64,000 nucleotides of DNA, taken from Cercophora sp. LCS_1 (Eukaryota; Ascomycota; Sordariomycetes; Sordariales; Lasiosphaeriaceae). The stretch spans positions 372,001 through 436,000 of the forward strand of contig JAPZLL010000009.1 in assembly GCA_036250225.1 (NCBI GenBank), read 5' to 3'. This document shows positions 1-10,703 of this stretch, in pieces. A program made the position numbers and the translations under genes. Below the pieces are notes generated by a model. It did not search any database, had not been told where the DNA came from, and saw only the letters and a list, made by a program, of their open reading frames with translations. The stretch's first letter is position 1, and each line of letters opens with the position of its first letter.

Positions 1-91
1 CTTGACGGTTCTGGAGGGACTGAGGTGTGTTGAGAGGGGTTGCTGAGGCAGTGGCCAGAAAGATGGCGGCGATGATGGTGATGGACTTCAT
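1..91 (-). CDS. Secreted protein, N-terminal fragment (cut by window edge)
   Basis: Only the first 30 codons lie in the window. The minus-strand ATG at 91-89 opens a typical secretory signal peptide: Lys2, then a hydrophobic run (ITIIAAIFLATA), then a small-residue cleavage region (ATASA/TP). Downstream residues are polar with Gln and Asn (TPQSLQNRQ), as in mature secreted fungal proteins. A perfect TATA box lies about 160 bp upstream (251-258), which supports this start. The mature domain is outside the window, so function cannot be judged. Confidence 0.75.
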   Translation of the reverse strand, partial: MKSITIIAAIFLATASATPLNTPQSLQNRQ

Positions 92-250
92 GTTGGATGC
101 TGAGCGAACGTCGGTTGGGTGACAAAATGGCGTGCAATGTGATAGGAGAAACGATACCTTCGAGGCCCTAGTGCTCTAACTATTTGTTCAGGGAATTGAT
201 CTGTTGATGAGGTGTGGAATAGAATGCTAAAACGATGAGCGTCGGGGCTC

Positions 251-258
251 TATTTATA
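251..258 (-). promoter_or_regulatory. TATA box of the secreted-protein gene at 1-91
   Basis: TATAAATA on the minus strand, about 160 bp upstream of the ATG at 91. The spacing fits a fungal core promoter with a 5' UTR of roughly 100-130 nt. Confidence 0.55.
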
Positions 259-569
259 CGTACCTGCACATCAAGGATCTACTCTGCGCCCAGTACATCA
301 TCAGTGACTTCACCGCAATACGTTCTCGCCAGTCCTCCACCCCAAGCCACATTGTATGAATGATGCCGTATTCCGATCAAGGTTGCCCAGAAGCCGAAGT
401 AACAATCGACAGTGCCGCCCCTGACGTCATCGACCCGAACACTGAACCACCAACCACCAACTCAATCAATATTGAATCCTTCATCTTGGCGCTCAACGAC
501 TGGAACTCTTCCTTCATCCTCCGAGGCACGGTAGGTTAACCCAACCACGGAACAAGGAAACAACCAAGT

Positions 570-1132
570 TCACTCAGCCAGCCGGACAATTCCCTCCGCC
601 CCAGTCCGAAAGTGCTCATCGCCAAGATTCTTAACATTCAACACCACCAATGCCGATCGAAAGTTGGACCGAACCTTGAGCAGCTGACCCTCTTGGCCCT
701 GCGGGGGATTCTCCCAGGTGGTCACCAACAGACAAGTCTTCTTGTCCTGGACGGTTTGCTCATCCTATGGCAAGCGCCCGGTTGAAGATGGGCGGATGCA
801 CATTCTGCTGGGAAAACTCCCAGATGTCCTCGGGCGACTTGTCAGTAAAAGGGAATGACGTCTGCGCCGGCACAGGTACTTTTGTCGGGCGCGTAATGGA
901 CGAGACGTCGTGCGTATTGATGAGAACCCCTTTTGGTTGCATGTCAGCATTTAGTCTATCTAGTTCACCGACGGAGTAAAAGAATAGAAGAAAATAGGCT
1001 CATACCAACGTCATCGATGCCTTCGTCGGCTAGTTCAGGGGCGCCGTAGGCCTGGCGGAAAAAGTCATTCAGGACATGTTCAGGTATCTCGGCAGTGCAA
1101 AAGACGGGCGTATTGTCGTTGAGTTCGGTCAT
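570..1132 (-). pseudogene. Unrecognised soluble protein gene with a +1 frameshift
   Basis: Exon 1 runs from the ATG at 1132 to 1006. A 76-nt intron (930-1005; GTATGAG ... CTGAC ... AAAAG) follows and exon 2 starts at 929. The frame then reads through a conserved-looking segment (…PEDIWEFSQQNVHPPIFNRALAI) and meets a TGA at 762-760. Skipping one base near 764-766 joins a second open frame (DEQTVQDKKTCLLVTTWENPP … GAEGIVRLAE) that ends at 570. Both halves have protein-like composition and neither makes sense alone, so this is a single gene of about 160 codons with one indel. There is no signal peptide or membrane segment and I do not recognise the family. A sequencing error is as likely as true pseudogenisation. 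Confidence 0.55.
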
Positions 1133-1183
1133 GCTGACTTGTTTTGGATAGAGTAAAAAAGATGGCGAAGTTTATTTTATATA

Positions 1184-1202
1184 TGTGTGTGTGTGTGTGT
1201 GA
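1184..1202. repeat. (TG)n microsatellite
   Basis: About nine uninterrupted TG dinucleotides lie 50 bp upstream of the ATG at 1132, inside the presumed promoter or 5' UTR of the frameshifted gene. Confidence 0.9.
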
Positions 1203-1882
1203 GTGTGTGGTTGTCGGTTGTAGGAGTTTGGTGGAGATGCAACGGTGCGTGAGGGGTCCGCCGTTTTATGGTTACTCGGAAGGAGCGTGTACATGGATTG
1301 TTTCCGGTTTTTAGGCCGCCTCGTAGAACCTCAGCTGAAACCCAAGGCTTGCGGCTGGACTGTCAATTGCCGGTGGCGCTGTCAATCGGGCCAGTGAGCG
1401 CTGGAGCCTGAAAGCTTGTTTTGTTTGTTGGATCCTTCAGCACCATGCTTGTAGGTACACAACATGAACGGCATGAACACCCGAGTTGAAGTTCAGATCA
1501 ATGAAATAACTGAGAGAGGCGCAGATTCATATTTCGAAATATGTTTCTTCATGTGGAGGTGATCGACAACCAAGTTGGCAGAAAAGCCCAACTGGCCAAC
1601 TTCTAGGACACAAGAGGATGCGATTTCATGGCTCAGGACCAGAATGGGCTGAGCAGTTGACTATTTCGGTCAGGGAATCAGGGGATTACCAAGAACAGCC
1701 ACATTGGGAGGCGCCCCGGAGACTGACCATCAAGTCGAACACGGTCAATGCCAACTTGAACAGGGAGGCTTGTGTCGTTCGACAACCCAATGAAGATAAA
1801 TAACTCCATCATAGCCGGCCCAAAAAGAAATACCACCACCTCCCACCTCCTTCAATAAAAAACAAGCATCTTTCAGTCCACA
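1203..1882. other. Intergenic, no supported gene
   Basis: Divergent promoter region between the minus-strand gene ending upstream at 1132 and the plus-strand gene starting at 1883. The open frames here are short, lack signal or domain features and overlap each other. A CT-rich stretch with ACCACCTCCC just upstream of 1883 could be a fungal core promoter. Confidence 0.5.
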
Positions 1883-2276
1883 ATGCACTTCTCCACCATC
1901 ATCATTGCCTCTCTCGGGCTCTTCGTCTCGGGCTCCCTCGCTCAGCGGCAGATCCGGCCGTATAGCTGCATTAACAACGAAAACATTTGCACCAACACCT
2001 GCTACTGGCAGATTTGCGTGCACCCTGGGTAGTAGTTTTACACACGCGACAGCACCGGAGACGTCGACGGGCGCCGTATCGACTACGGAACCACCCACAC
2101 ACCGCCCGCCTGCCCCGATACAGGTGGTCTTGGAATTGGCGACGACACCAACAGCAGCCCGGACGAGTTCCCTTTTGCCAGTCTCGCACAGGGTGGTAGG
2201 ACGCCGTTTGGAGATGGTGCTAGTATTCTCTGCGTGACCATTAACGAGCAGCGGTGTAAGTCGACACTCGCCACCC

Positions 2277-2307
2277 TCTTACTTACTTGCTTACTTACTT
2301 ACTTACA
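2277..2307. repeat. (CTTA)n tetranucleotide tract in intron 1
   Basis: About seven CTTA units with one TTGC interruption lie inside the first intron of the nuclease pseudogene. Confidence 0.8.
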
Positions 2308-2332
2308 ACTGCTGACGACGATCTTCCCACAG

Positions 2333-2410
2333 CCCAAGGTGGTAAAGGTCGGCAACTCTACAACGGCGTTGCCCAAGGTGGTAAAGGTCGGCAACTCTAC
2401 AACGGCGTTG
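2333..2410 (+). repeat. Perfect 2 x 39-bp tandem duplication
   Basis: Two identical adjacent 39-bp units (2333-2371 and 2372-2410) begin at the first base of exon 2 of the nuclease pseudogene. A third partial copy of 9 bp follows. Each unit equals 13 codons, so the frame is kept. Confidence 0.9.
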
Positions 2411-3022
2411 CCCAAGGTGAAGACTTTGAACTAGCCCTTCAGGATACCACCGGGATGTAGGCCCTCTCCCTCTCGTGCTTGTCACACCCCCCCTCCCAGT
2501 CCTGTTTCTTTTTCATCCCTCCTCTCTGTAACCTCGTACTTTTATTTCCACCTCTTATAACCCCCTCCAACCTTCCATCTACTACCTCAAAGATCAACAT
2601 CATTTGGCCCCAATAACAGGGCCTGGTGCGAACCCTCCTCAACACCCGCAACCCCCTTCTGCGACGGCACCTAGTTTAACGGCGTCCACTTCTTCAGGGA
2701 AGACGACGTCTTTTGCCAACGGGATGTTGAAGCCTCGGGAACAGTGCGCTGCATCGACGGGCAGACAGGTGAAGACGTCGATCCGCCTGCCGCTGCCCGT
2801 CTCCGGGCTCGGGAGAGCCTCGAGCAGCCTAGACTGGCGAATTACACTGCGTTTTTGCATGTCCGTGAGCCGGAGATAGTGGCGAGGATTCCCAATGCTG
2901 AGCGGGAGGAGGGTTTGCGGTTGAAGGGGCGGATGGAGCGGGGCGTTGGGAGCGAAGGGTTGTTTAGCCTAAGGTGCACTGGTGCGCGGCGGCTGGGAGG
3001 TTCTTTGTTTTTTGATGGGTGA

Positions 3023-4335
3023 GTTTGGGGAGGCGGCGTGTTGGAAACAAGATAGAAGGTTGAAAAGCGGATTACAAACTGAACTGTCAATTGAGGAAGT
3101 TCGTCAGACCTAAGCCTCGACGTGCGCAGTGATGAATGCGACTATTACAAAGCAGAGCGGATCGTACCGGGTCAACCAACAGGCACGCAAGTGAGGAAAG
3201 GCCAATCATTGTTTGCATCCCATCCGGGTCCACGGGCTTCTTGAAGCCCCGGCTGTGAGCCCGGAAACTGTTGAAATGGCGGCAAGGTGCATTGAGCCGG
3301 CAGTTCCAATCTGATGTGGTTTCATTTCCTGGTTTCTCCACTGCACCGGACGACTGCCTCCAGGTGTTCGGATGTGGCTGAGGTTGGTAGATGAGGTGCC
3401 AGGTGATGCTCAACGGGATCCTGCAGGAGAGACGGGAATGCGATTGGATAATATATGCAGTTCTACGCGTATTGGGACGGAGCGGAGGGATGACTTAGGG
3501 TCGAGGGATTATATTTTGTCCCCGGCGGGAGGATCCCGAATGGCTCGGTCCACTGGGTCAGCCGGCCGTTCCGGGCCTCGACTGCTTTGCTTTTGTGACG
3601 GTGCAAGGCGTACTCTGGGGCTGGGGTGCTGCTTTCGCAATGCTATTGTCGCAATTGTGCACTTTCTGCAACTTACGCACTTGTAATTAGATGCCGCGCA
3701 CCTGGTTCCGTTGAACTTTGAGATCACGATCGTCGCGAACTTTGGTCCAACTTTGACGATGCGTGGTGTGGAATCGCCGAGCGTAGCGTTGTCCCTTCCT
3801 TATTATCAGCACGACCAAGTGATGCAGCGAGTAGCCATTCTCCGTTTGTCGTTGATGCCCGGCTCTCGTTTCATCTTTTCGGAGGAATTACTTGACTCCG
3901 CCCCCGGCCCGGATTACGCCCTCGCACGTCGGATCCGGGCAACCTCGAATGCGAAGTTCCCGCCGTGGGTCCTGCCCAATAGGTGGGTACCCAATCAACA
4001 GCGAGGAATTAGCAAGAAGGCATTTCGAATACGACATTGCCAACCCCTTGAGCGGAGGCTATGCCTGCGCTACCAGCCAGCAAACTGACGAAACGGCTTG
4101 CGCGTCGATATGTGCTCGAACGCTGACATGCCGTGCCAATATCGCAGAGCCTGCACCCGAATGGGCCATGTAAATGGTATAAATCGAGTCTAGCTACCCA
4201 GATTGTCAAAGTTTAGGTCAGGTCACAAGTCACAAAAACTCTATCCCCACCGCGAGTGTGCGTTGACTTCGTCTTGGCCAAGTTTTCGACGAGAAGTCCA
4301 TTCAATATTCTACAATAGTGTTCAACGTTGCAAAC
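3023..4335. other. Intergenic, no supported gene
   Basis: 1.3 kb between the nuclease pseudogene and the haloperoxidase. Open frames of up to 125 codons occur on both strands but show no signal peptide, domain, splice logic or conserved-looking segment. The last 100 bp, ending in a CAAC-rich stretch before the ATG, is the likely promoter and 5' UTR of the haloperoxidase. Confidence 0.5.
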
Positions 4336-5322
4336 ATGAGACTCTCAACATTCATGACCGTGGCAATCGCAGCCAGCCAAGCCGCCGCCCAAAACGCAAC
4401 CAAAGACGCCTTCGAGCAATGGCACAAGCCCGAAACAGGCCACGGTATGTAATTAATACCCATCTCTCCCTCCTCCCCCCACCTCGCTAACATGATCCCT
4501 TCCCAGTTCGGGGCCCCTGCCCGTTCCTCAACACCTTTGCGAACCACGGCTTCCTCCCTCGAACCGGAAAATACATCACCCACAAAGACTTGGCCGACGG
4601 TCTTTTCAATGCCGTCCACTTTGACGCAAACATTTCGGCCTTCCTGTTCGACTTTGCTGTCAGCACGAACCCAGAGCCAAACTCGACTTGGTTCTCGCTT
4701 GACCATCTGACGCGACACAATGTGCTTGAGCATGATGCTAGTCTTTCGTGAGCGTTACCCTTGTTCGTTTAAAAGGTGGTTTTTGACCGAATTGTAGTCG
4801 AGTCGACGCCTACCATGGCCACGCCGATATCTTCAATCAACAAGCCTTTGACGAGACGCTTTCCCACTACGGCGACACGGTCAATGTCAAGGCCGGTGCT
4901 GCAGCCATCGTCGCTCGGATGAAGACGTGCAAGTCGACGAACCCGACCTACTCGCTGTCGGGCCTCGGGGAGGCGTTTATCCTGGGCGAGACGGCGGCTT
5001 TTATCTCGATTCTGGGGGATGCTAAGTCCATCACGGCTGATAAGAAGCTTGTAAAGTATCTGTTTGGTACGTTCTTTCCCGTTGCGACCCGCAAGATGAT
5101 GAGTGCCGTGCTGACTGGTGCTCTTTAGAGAACGAGCGACTCCCCACCGAGCTGGGCTGGAAGAGACCCGAGACGGCGTTTACGACGGATATCTTGTTGG
5201 CCAATCTGGAAACGGTTGGCGCCGAGTACGCTAAGCTTCTCAACTCGACCGCGGCGCAGAGGAAGAGGAGCGGGGGTTTTGCGGACCGCCTGCTCGTTGG
5301 GAGCTCGATGTTGCGTGCTTAA
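4336..5322 (+). CDS. Heme-thiolate haloperoxidase (chloroperoxidase family), secreted
   Basis: Four exons (4336-4444, 4507-4747, 4798-5066, 5129-5322) with three introns of 50-62 nt give 270 residues. Residues 1-19 are a signal peptide (MRLSTFMTVAIAASQAAAQ). RGPCPFLNT places the proximal heme-ligand cysteine at Cys41; this PCP motif defines the family. LEHDASLSR gives the Glu111-His112-Asp113 distal acid-base group. Enzymes of this family use H2O2 to halogenate or hydroxylate substrates (chloroperoxidase, unspecific peroxygenase and aromatic peroxygenase types), normally outside the cell. The C terminus ends LLVGSSMLRA. Length and motif spacing fit short fungal members of the family. I cannot tell peroxygenase from chlorinating activity by sequence. 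Confidence 0.92.
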
Positions 5323-5404
5323 GATGCCTTAGCTCATTGAGTGCCATTTTACATACCGGTCGTTGCTCCAGTCGGAGATGTGCCCGTCTTGTGTGGTATT
5401 AATA

Positions 5405-6739
5405 TTAACATTTGATCTCGTCCCGTACATCTGTGCCTGTTTCCCACCCAGCGACAGCACCAATAGTGTCTGTATTCATGTTTCTCTCGGGCTCATCGCA
5501 ACCTTGTTCGCTGCACTCCGCACCCTCCGTCCACCCTGGGCCGTGAGCGATATCCGGGGACGCGAACTGTTCTTCTGTAGCCGAGCCTGGCCCGCAACTA
5601 GTGCATTCCTGCTGCACCGATGCGTCGCTAACCCGGTATGGATCCCGTCCGCCGCTGTGCCACGTCCCAACACCCACGGGCGTGGGGAACGATTGGTCCG
5701 TCTGGCGTGAGGTGTGTGAGGTGTGGATGGTAGACCTAAAAACGCGAGGCATTATAACCGCGAGGACAGGCCGTATGGTCGGTAGGCAGGCCGCCACAAC
5801 GCCAACGCTGAGTTCGAGAAACGAAAACGTGGCTGCCTCGGCATTGTCATACGTTGGATCTGTCGTTAGCGAGGCGGCGCGTAGTTTTGGAATACGGTAA
5901 ATGGCGACCCCAAGGGGGCTGGGAGTGAAAGCGTGTCAGTCATATTATCCAGGGAGATGGAAGCAGTAGGCTGCGACACTCACAAGACGCCAACACCAAA
6001 AATAGCCACCAACATTATCTTTTGCAGCCGGGGAAGTTGAAGGGAGCGAATGACAGGCATGGGCATGAGAAAGAGGATGGCGTCGGTCAAAAAGTTGACA
6101 CCCGCCATGGTGTACCAGATGGCCAGCAGGTTGGTGCAGCGGCTATCGCGCCCACCTCTGATATCCCAAAACGCCTCGACAGGGAGGCAGGATGTCGGTA
6201 GCATGACCATCAGCGTGAGCGTCCAGAGGCTCAAAAAGACGAGATACCAGTACGAAACTCGCTGCAGGGTCTCGATGGGAAAGATGCGTCGGTACTGCAG
6301 CACGATCGAGATCTTGACCATGGACAGGGCGATGCTGTAGACGACGATGGAGCTGTAAAACGCCTTCATATACGGCACGTAGTTTCCTGCGGGTAGTTCC
6401 CATACGTGTCGGCCGAGTCCAAAGTGTGCCTCTTAGCTCAGTCAGCACGACTTGATGGCTTGATCCCGGATGATTGGAACGTACCGAGGCCCAGGGCCAC
6501 AGCGGTCGCGATGGTCAAGACCTACCAAGCTGTCAGAGTCTGAACCCTCTGTTGGCAGATGGACACCGTACCTGAGCAACCACAATCGCGGCGTCATCGT
6601 AGCCAAAGTTTCGAAGCAGAATTCGCCGAGAATAGCATCGCAGCAGAACGGCTATGGTCGACGCGATGCTTCCGACAGTGAAAATAGCCACGATGCCACC
6701 GAACTTGCAGGTGCGTGCGGGGCCGGAGGAAGGGGACAT
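5405..6739 (-). CDS. Rhodopsin-domain (SAT4/Pth11-type) seven-TM membrane protein
   Basis: Four exons (6739-6572, 6521-6485, 6431-5984, 5918-5405) encode 388 residues; introns are 6522-6571, 6432-6484 and 5919-5983. The N-terminal TM is followed by RNFGYDDAAI; later come the HFGLGRHVWELP loop, PYMKAFYSSIVVYSIALSMVKISI, a CW-type loop and the helix VAIFGVGV. The hallmark DPTYDNAEAATFSFLELSVG then leads into the last TM and PRVFR. This is the fungal integral membrane family that includes Pth11-like proteins, often proposed as surface sensors; ligands are unknown. The ~125-residue C-terminal tail is hydrophilic and Cys-containing, presumably cytosolic. An in-frame ATG at 6775 would add 12 residues, and I prefer 6739 only weakly. 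Confidence 0.85.
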
Positions 6740-6775
6740 GATTGAACGAAGGGCGACCAGAGACCAAGATGCCAC

Positions 6776-7739
6776 CTATTGGTCGAAGGAATCGGATTCG
6801 AGTGTGACGCAGTTGGAGTCAGCGGACTCGGCATCGCGATGAAATGTACTAGCTAAAACCAGAAAAGGTGTTCATTTCTGGGCCGCTTCCCACCACAACT
6901 TTTTTTTTCATGAGCCCTAATCCTGGTAAAACCCCGCGGTGGCAGTTCCGTGGGTGCTGTCGCTGCCACGTTGACGTGACGATGAATGACGATGAATGAC
7001 CTCACGGCCTTCGAGGAACAAGCGTCGGAGAGTGCACCTGCTCTCCGCGCAGGCCCGACTTTACCAGGCGGTGGTGGTGATGGTTGCAAATTTTGATGGA
7101 TTGGGGGGTCGAGTTGGAAATTTCGGTTAGAGGAGGAGCTCATTCGTTGCACGTGAAGTCCTGAGGTGCAGGAAGAAGGAGCGAGTGAGGGCCAGGCTGG
7201 GCAGCGGGATCATCACGATGACGTCAAACAGGTGACAACAGTCGCACTTGCCATTCAAGCAGCTGGAAGGTTAAGATTGTCCCTCCCAGAAAGGGTAATG
7301 CAACGGAACCAAAGCTCACAAAACGCTGAAAATAAGTGTTTATCGCCATAACCGTACTGTCCCTACACCCACCACCAACCCCCCAATGATACCGCACTAC
7401 TCCTGGCCCTGAATGTGAAACGGCTCATACCTACTCGGGCCCTGGCAAATATAGCACGAATAACGGGGCATTCGGGTCTCCCTCGGCGGTGGATTGACTA
7501 GCTAAAGATCATTTGGTTCGGGTTAGACTCGCATCCACAGCGGACGTAAGAGGATCGAATTTACCTCAAGTTTTCACAATAAGATAATTTTATACGGCCG
7601 CTACATCGCTTTTCATGACCCGGCACGATCTCGGATCTGTGAACGCATGCATGCGGCCTAATGCAGTCGGGTGCCTGTTCCTAGCAGCAACCTGCAACCC
7701 CGCTTCAATTCTCACAGTTTGACGGGCAAAAAACAAATC
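6776..7739. other. Intergenic, no supported gene
   Basis: Divergent upstream region of about 1 kb shared by the rhodopsin-domain gene (minus) and the membrane-protein gene (plus). Short open frames on both strands lack any recognisable feature. Confidence 0.5.
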
Positions 7740-9143
7740 ATGACGGCCTTATATTACAGTCGTTCATTGCCGTTATTGCTCTTTTGCCTGACCGGTATCG
7801 TCCAGGGATACAGCCAGTCCCCGCCGGTTTTCTCCATCCCACCTTCATCTGTGAACTATGTCTCGTTCCCTTCGACGCGTGGCACCCTTGACGTCCTCTG
7901 GGGCTCACTCTTCACCATCTTAATCTGCGCGTGGTCCGTCCAATACCCGAATCTTCCTGAGCAAAGCGGCAAACGGAGTCGAGGACGGCCAGGAAATATC
8001 AGCTGGGTGTTGAAAAGACTCTGTAACAGTCTGTGCCTTCTCCTTGTCGCCATCATAACCCCCGAAGCCATCATCGCAACAGCAGTGTGCGACGCCCTGG
8101 TCACAAAAGCCGACTTCAAAAAACTACAGCAGTTCAAGGACCAAGATGAAGTCACTTGGACTCTGTCCCACACCCATTTCGCCAACATGGGAGGCTTCGT
8201 TCTCCGCGTCGCCCCCAAAGAAGAAGACCAGCCGAATGCCCTGCCACATAACAACCCATACCACCTAACGGCAGCGAACTTGCATCTTTTACGTCGGCTG
8301 CGGCTGATCGAAAAACTACCACACATCACCGAAGACGAACTGAGTGAGAAATCCAAGACCGACACTCTCCTCAAAGCCATCGCCATCGCTCAGGTCCTCT
8401 GGACAATCGTCGCCATGATCGCCCGCGCAACCGCGGGCCTCACCGTCTCCCTGGTCGAAATCGACGTCCTCCCATTCGTCGCCCTCACAGCTGTCATCTC
8501 CTGGACATGTCGCAAAACGTCACAACCTGTATGACGGTTGGGGAGCACAAAGACAAAATCCCAGACCGGATCAGCGACACCCTCAGCCCATTCCACCCAA
8601 GCCGCGGGAAATGGGAGACAAACATTCCTACCACGGCCGTTTCGGCGGAGGGCCAAACAGATGATGGGCGCCCCGATCCCAAATCTCGACTTGACAAAGT
8701 GTATGGGGCTCTGGGATCGAGACGTGGCGTTTGGTTTCGGTGATTGGATCCTCACACTTATCATGGTGATGGCAATTGCCCTGTGTGGTGCGATCCATTT
8801 GGTTGGCTGGCATTACAGGTTTCCTTCTGTTGCTGACCAAATGGTGTGGCGAGTGGCCAGTTTGTATCTGGCTGTGGCCGGGATGGCTGCGGTCTTCATA
8901 TACGTGGGTCTTGCAATGTGGGTTTTGCTTTTGGGGAGGATTCCCACGGGTTGTTATCCAGTTGGACTTGGTCTGTTGGATTTTCTGGCGAGGTTTGTTT
9001 CTGGACGAGTTGCTTCGTTGCTGGGCTACCTTTATGTTGTGGCAAAGTTGGTTGTTTTCGTGGTGATGTTTCGGACATTGTTCTTTCTTCCGCCTGATGC
9101 TTTTCTGGAAACTTGGGCTTCTGCGATTCCACATTTCGGGTAG
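7740..9143 (+). CDS. Polytopic membrane protein of a fungal-specific family, with in-frame TGA or unrecognised intron
   Basis: The ATG at 7740 opens a signal-anchor (MTALYYSRSLPLLLFCLTGI). The segment TRGTLDVLWGSLFTILICAWSV follows, a motif I associate with a fungal family of large multi-TM proteins of unknown function. Next come TPEAII, the Trp-Thr-Leu-Ser-His-rich loop WTLSHTHFANMGGF and TM segments near 8400-8500. The frame stops at TGA 8532-8534, but the same frame reopens and ends at 9143. That second part has the expected C-terminal half (GAIHLVGWHYRFPS, several TMs, FFLPPDAFLETWASAIPH). A 132-nt candidate intron (8529-8660; gtatga ... aaacag) would remove the stop in frame, giving about 423 residues; otherwise it is a nonsense mutation. 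Function unknown. Confidence 0.65.
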
Positions 9144-9306
9144 GTAGGTAAGCAGGGGCTTTAGTCAATGGAGGGCTTGTAGATATGCGTTGTAGTTGGA
9201 TATCAAATCTGAGTTACAGAAAAGAAAGAAAAGGAACCTATTGACAAGTATTGAACCAGAGCAACCAAACTCCTCTTCACTCTCACTTAGCCCTCTGCCC
9301 CTCAGC

Positions 9307-9762
9307 TTACTTCCCCGCCGTGCCAAAAGGCTGGTACTCCTCCCCAATCGGCGTCGGAGCAAGCAGCGGCGTGTTCAGATCCGCCTCCTCCACATCCGTC
9401 TCGTTGGCCAGGCGCCAGGTGCACGCAACCTTTTCCCAACGGCTGTAGATCAACTGGTTCGGGTCCGCGTCACGGATCCACATGGGATAATCTCCGACGG
9501 GGCGCAGACACAGCTTCCGGTTGTCCTCCTGGATGAAATGCCCGCGAGCATTGGCAAAATCCAAGCAGAATTCCAGTACTGACGGGAGACGCCGATCGCG
9601 GCAACCACCGTTGAAGTCGCGGTCGTAAAAGACGCTGCCCGAGTCGTACGTCATGGCGCCGCGCGTGTCGCCGTCCCTGTGGCGTTGGATCATTTCGACG
9701 TGCCAGGCGTTGACGGCGGGGAGCGCCGAAACAGCTGCGAGGAGGAGGCGAGGGAGATGCAT
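9307..9762 (-). CDS. Small secreted cysteine-containing protein (151 aa)
   Basis: Single exon. Residues 1-19 form a clear signal peptide (MHLPRLLLAAVSALPAVNA), so the mature protein starts near WHVEMIQ. It has four cysteines (GGCRD, EFCLDF, KLCLRP, VACTWR), which could form two disulfides, and no TM segment. Length and composition fit small secreted proteins often considered effector or antimicrobial candidates in fungi. No family was recognised. A TATA box (TATATAAC, 9922-9929) lies 160 bp upstream. Confidence 0.75.
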   Translation of the reverse strand: MHLPRLLLAAVSALPAVNAWHVEMIQRHRDGDTRGAMTYDSGSVFYDRDFNGGCRDRRLPSVLEFCLDFANARGHFIQEDNRKLCLRPVGDYPMWIRDADPNQLIYSRWEKVACTWRLANETDVEEADLNTPLLAPTPIGEEYQPFGTAGK

Positions 9763-9921
9763 GTTGTTGGTTGCTGGCTTCGGTTGTTAGCAGTGCTTGG
9801 GAATGGTAGCACTTGAGGACATCGGTTACCTTGGGCGTTGAAAACCGAGAAGGTGTTGTTGGCAGTAGATGATGGAGACTGGATGTGTTGTGACTCTCCT
9901 GTTTCGAGGCCCCCGACCACT

Positions 9922-9929
9922 GTTATATA
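9922..9929 (-). promoter_or_regulatory. TATA box of small secreted protein gene
   Basis: TATATAAC on the minus strand, about 160 bp upstream of the ATG at 9762. Confidence 0.45.
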
Positions 9930-9971
9930 CTTGATCAGCTCAGGGATGAGATTCGACGACTGACGAGCCAT

Positions 9972-10703
9972 TGGGCGAAGAAGCTCTCATCTAGGCAGAG
10001 TTAGGCAGGTGTCAGTGATGTGTTTGGTTCAAGGATCACATATTCGCGAGGGTTTGGTGCCCGTGTGTGAGATTAGTTCTTTGCCATCACAGCTTGGTAT
10101 GTGCAGGAATCTCGATCCTTCGTTGCGATGCTTGGAGTAGCATTCTACGGTCGCCTTGCCGGGTTCGGGCTTTATCATGAGTGATGAATCCCTGCCGAAC
10201 AACTATAGTCCTTGTGTCCAACACGCGCAGGGCTGAGTGAACGGCCCAGGGTTCTACTTGCAATGTTGAGCTGACATTATTGCCGGGGCCGGAAACCTCT
10301 CCGACGGAATGACACATCAGTTTGTCTCCGACACAGAACTTTCCGTCGGCATGTTGAACCCCCTGAATCATTCCAGCGCTACGGAAATTGGCCCGGGATA
10401 ACTACCGCCAATCAGACCCAATTCACAATGCCAACTCTTCACAACAGGAAACAAGGAAACACCCACCCTTTCATCGTTGGCGCATCTCACTCAAGAATCA
10501 GGCAACCAACCATGGGTACTTATTGATTGCAGTGTAACATAATCTCGGGGGCTTTTGGCAAGGGTAGGACAGGACATGTGTCGAACTGCGGCAGCAACAA
10601 TCGGACGAGTCATGTAGACAATATTCACATTCAGTTCCCTTCTAGGTAATGCCAACCGATCAGATCTTCTTCCCCAAGACGCCCCACGGTATTTCAATGC
10701 TCC
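9972..10703. other. Intergenic, no supported gene
   Basis: About 730 bp between the promoter of the secreted protein gene and the 3' end of the alpha/beta hydrolase. No convincing coding frame is seen on either strand. Confidence 0.5.

Larger units (their letters stand above)
1883..3022 (+). pseudogene. NucA/NucB-like secreted nuclease gene with three in-frame TAG codons
   Basis: Exons 1883-2255, 2333-2456 and 2620-3022 splice in frame to 300 codons; introns are 2256-2332 and 2457-2619. The first 19 residues are a signal peptide ending SGSLA. The body has the layout of fungal NucA/NucB-domain proteins: an N-terminal Cys-rich SCINNENICTNTCYW, then ACPDTGG, then the hallmark PDEFPFASLAQGG, then LCVTINEQR, then QLYNGVAQGEDFELAL. 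The frame is open throughout except for TAG TAG at 2030-2035 and TAG at 2672-2674. All three can arise from CAG by one C-to-T change in a CpA context. Exon 2 begins with an exact in-frame 39-bp duplication. The family comprises secreted nonspecific DNases. The residue evidence supports the family, but the copy as read cannot make a full-length enzyme. Confidence 0.7.

Noticed and set aside
3711..4173. Plus-strand frames upstream of the haloperoxidase
   Set aside because: No signal peptide, domain or splice junction to the haloperoxidase; composition resembles intergenic DNA.
7856..8386. 176-codon minus-strand frame
   Set aside because: Antisense to the membrane-protein gene; serine/arginine-rich with no recognisable feature.
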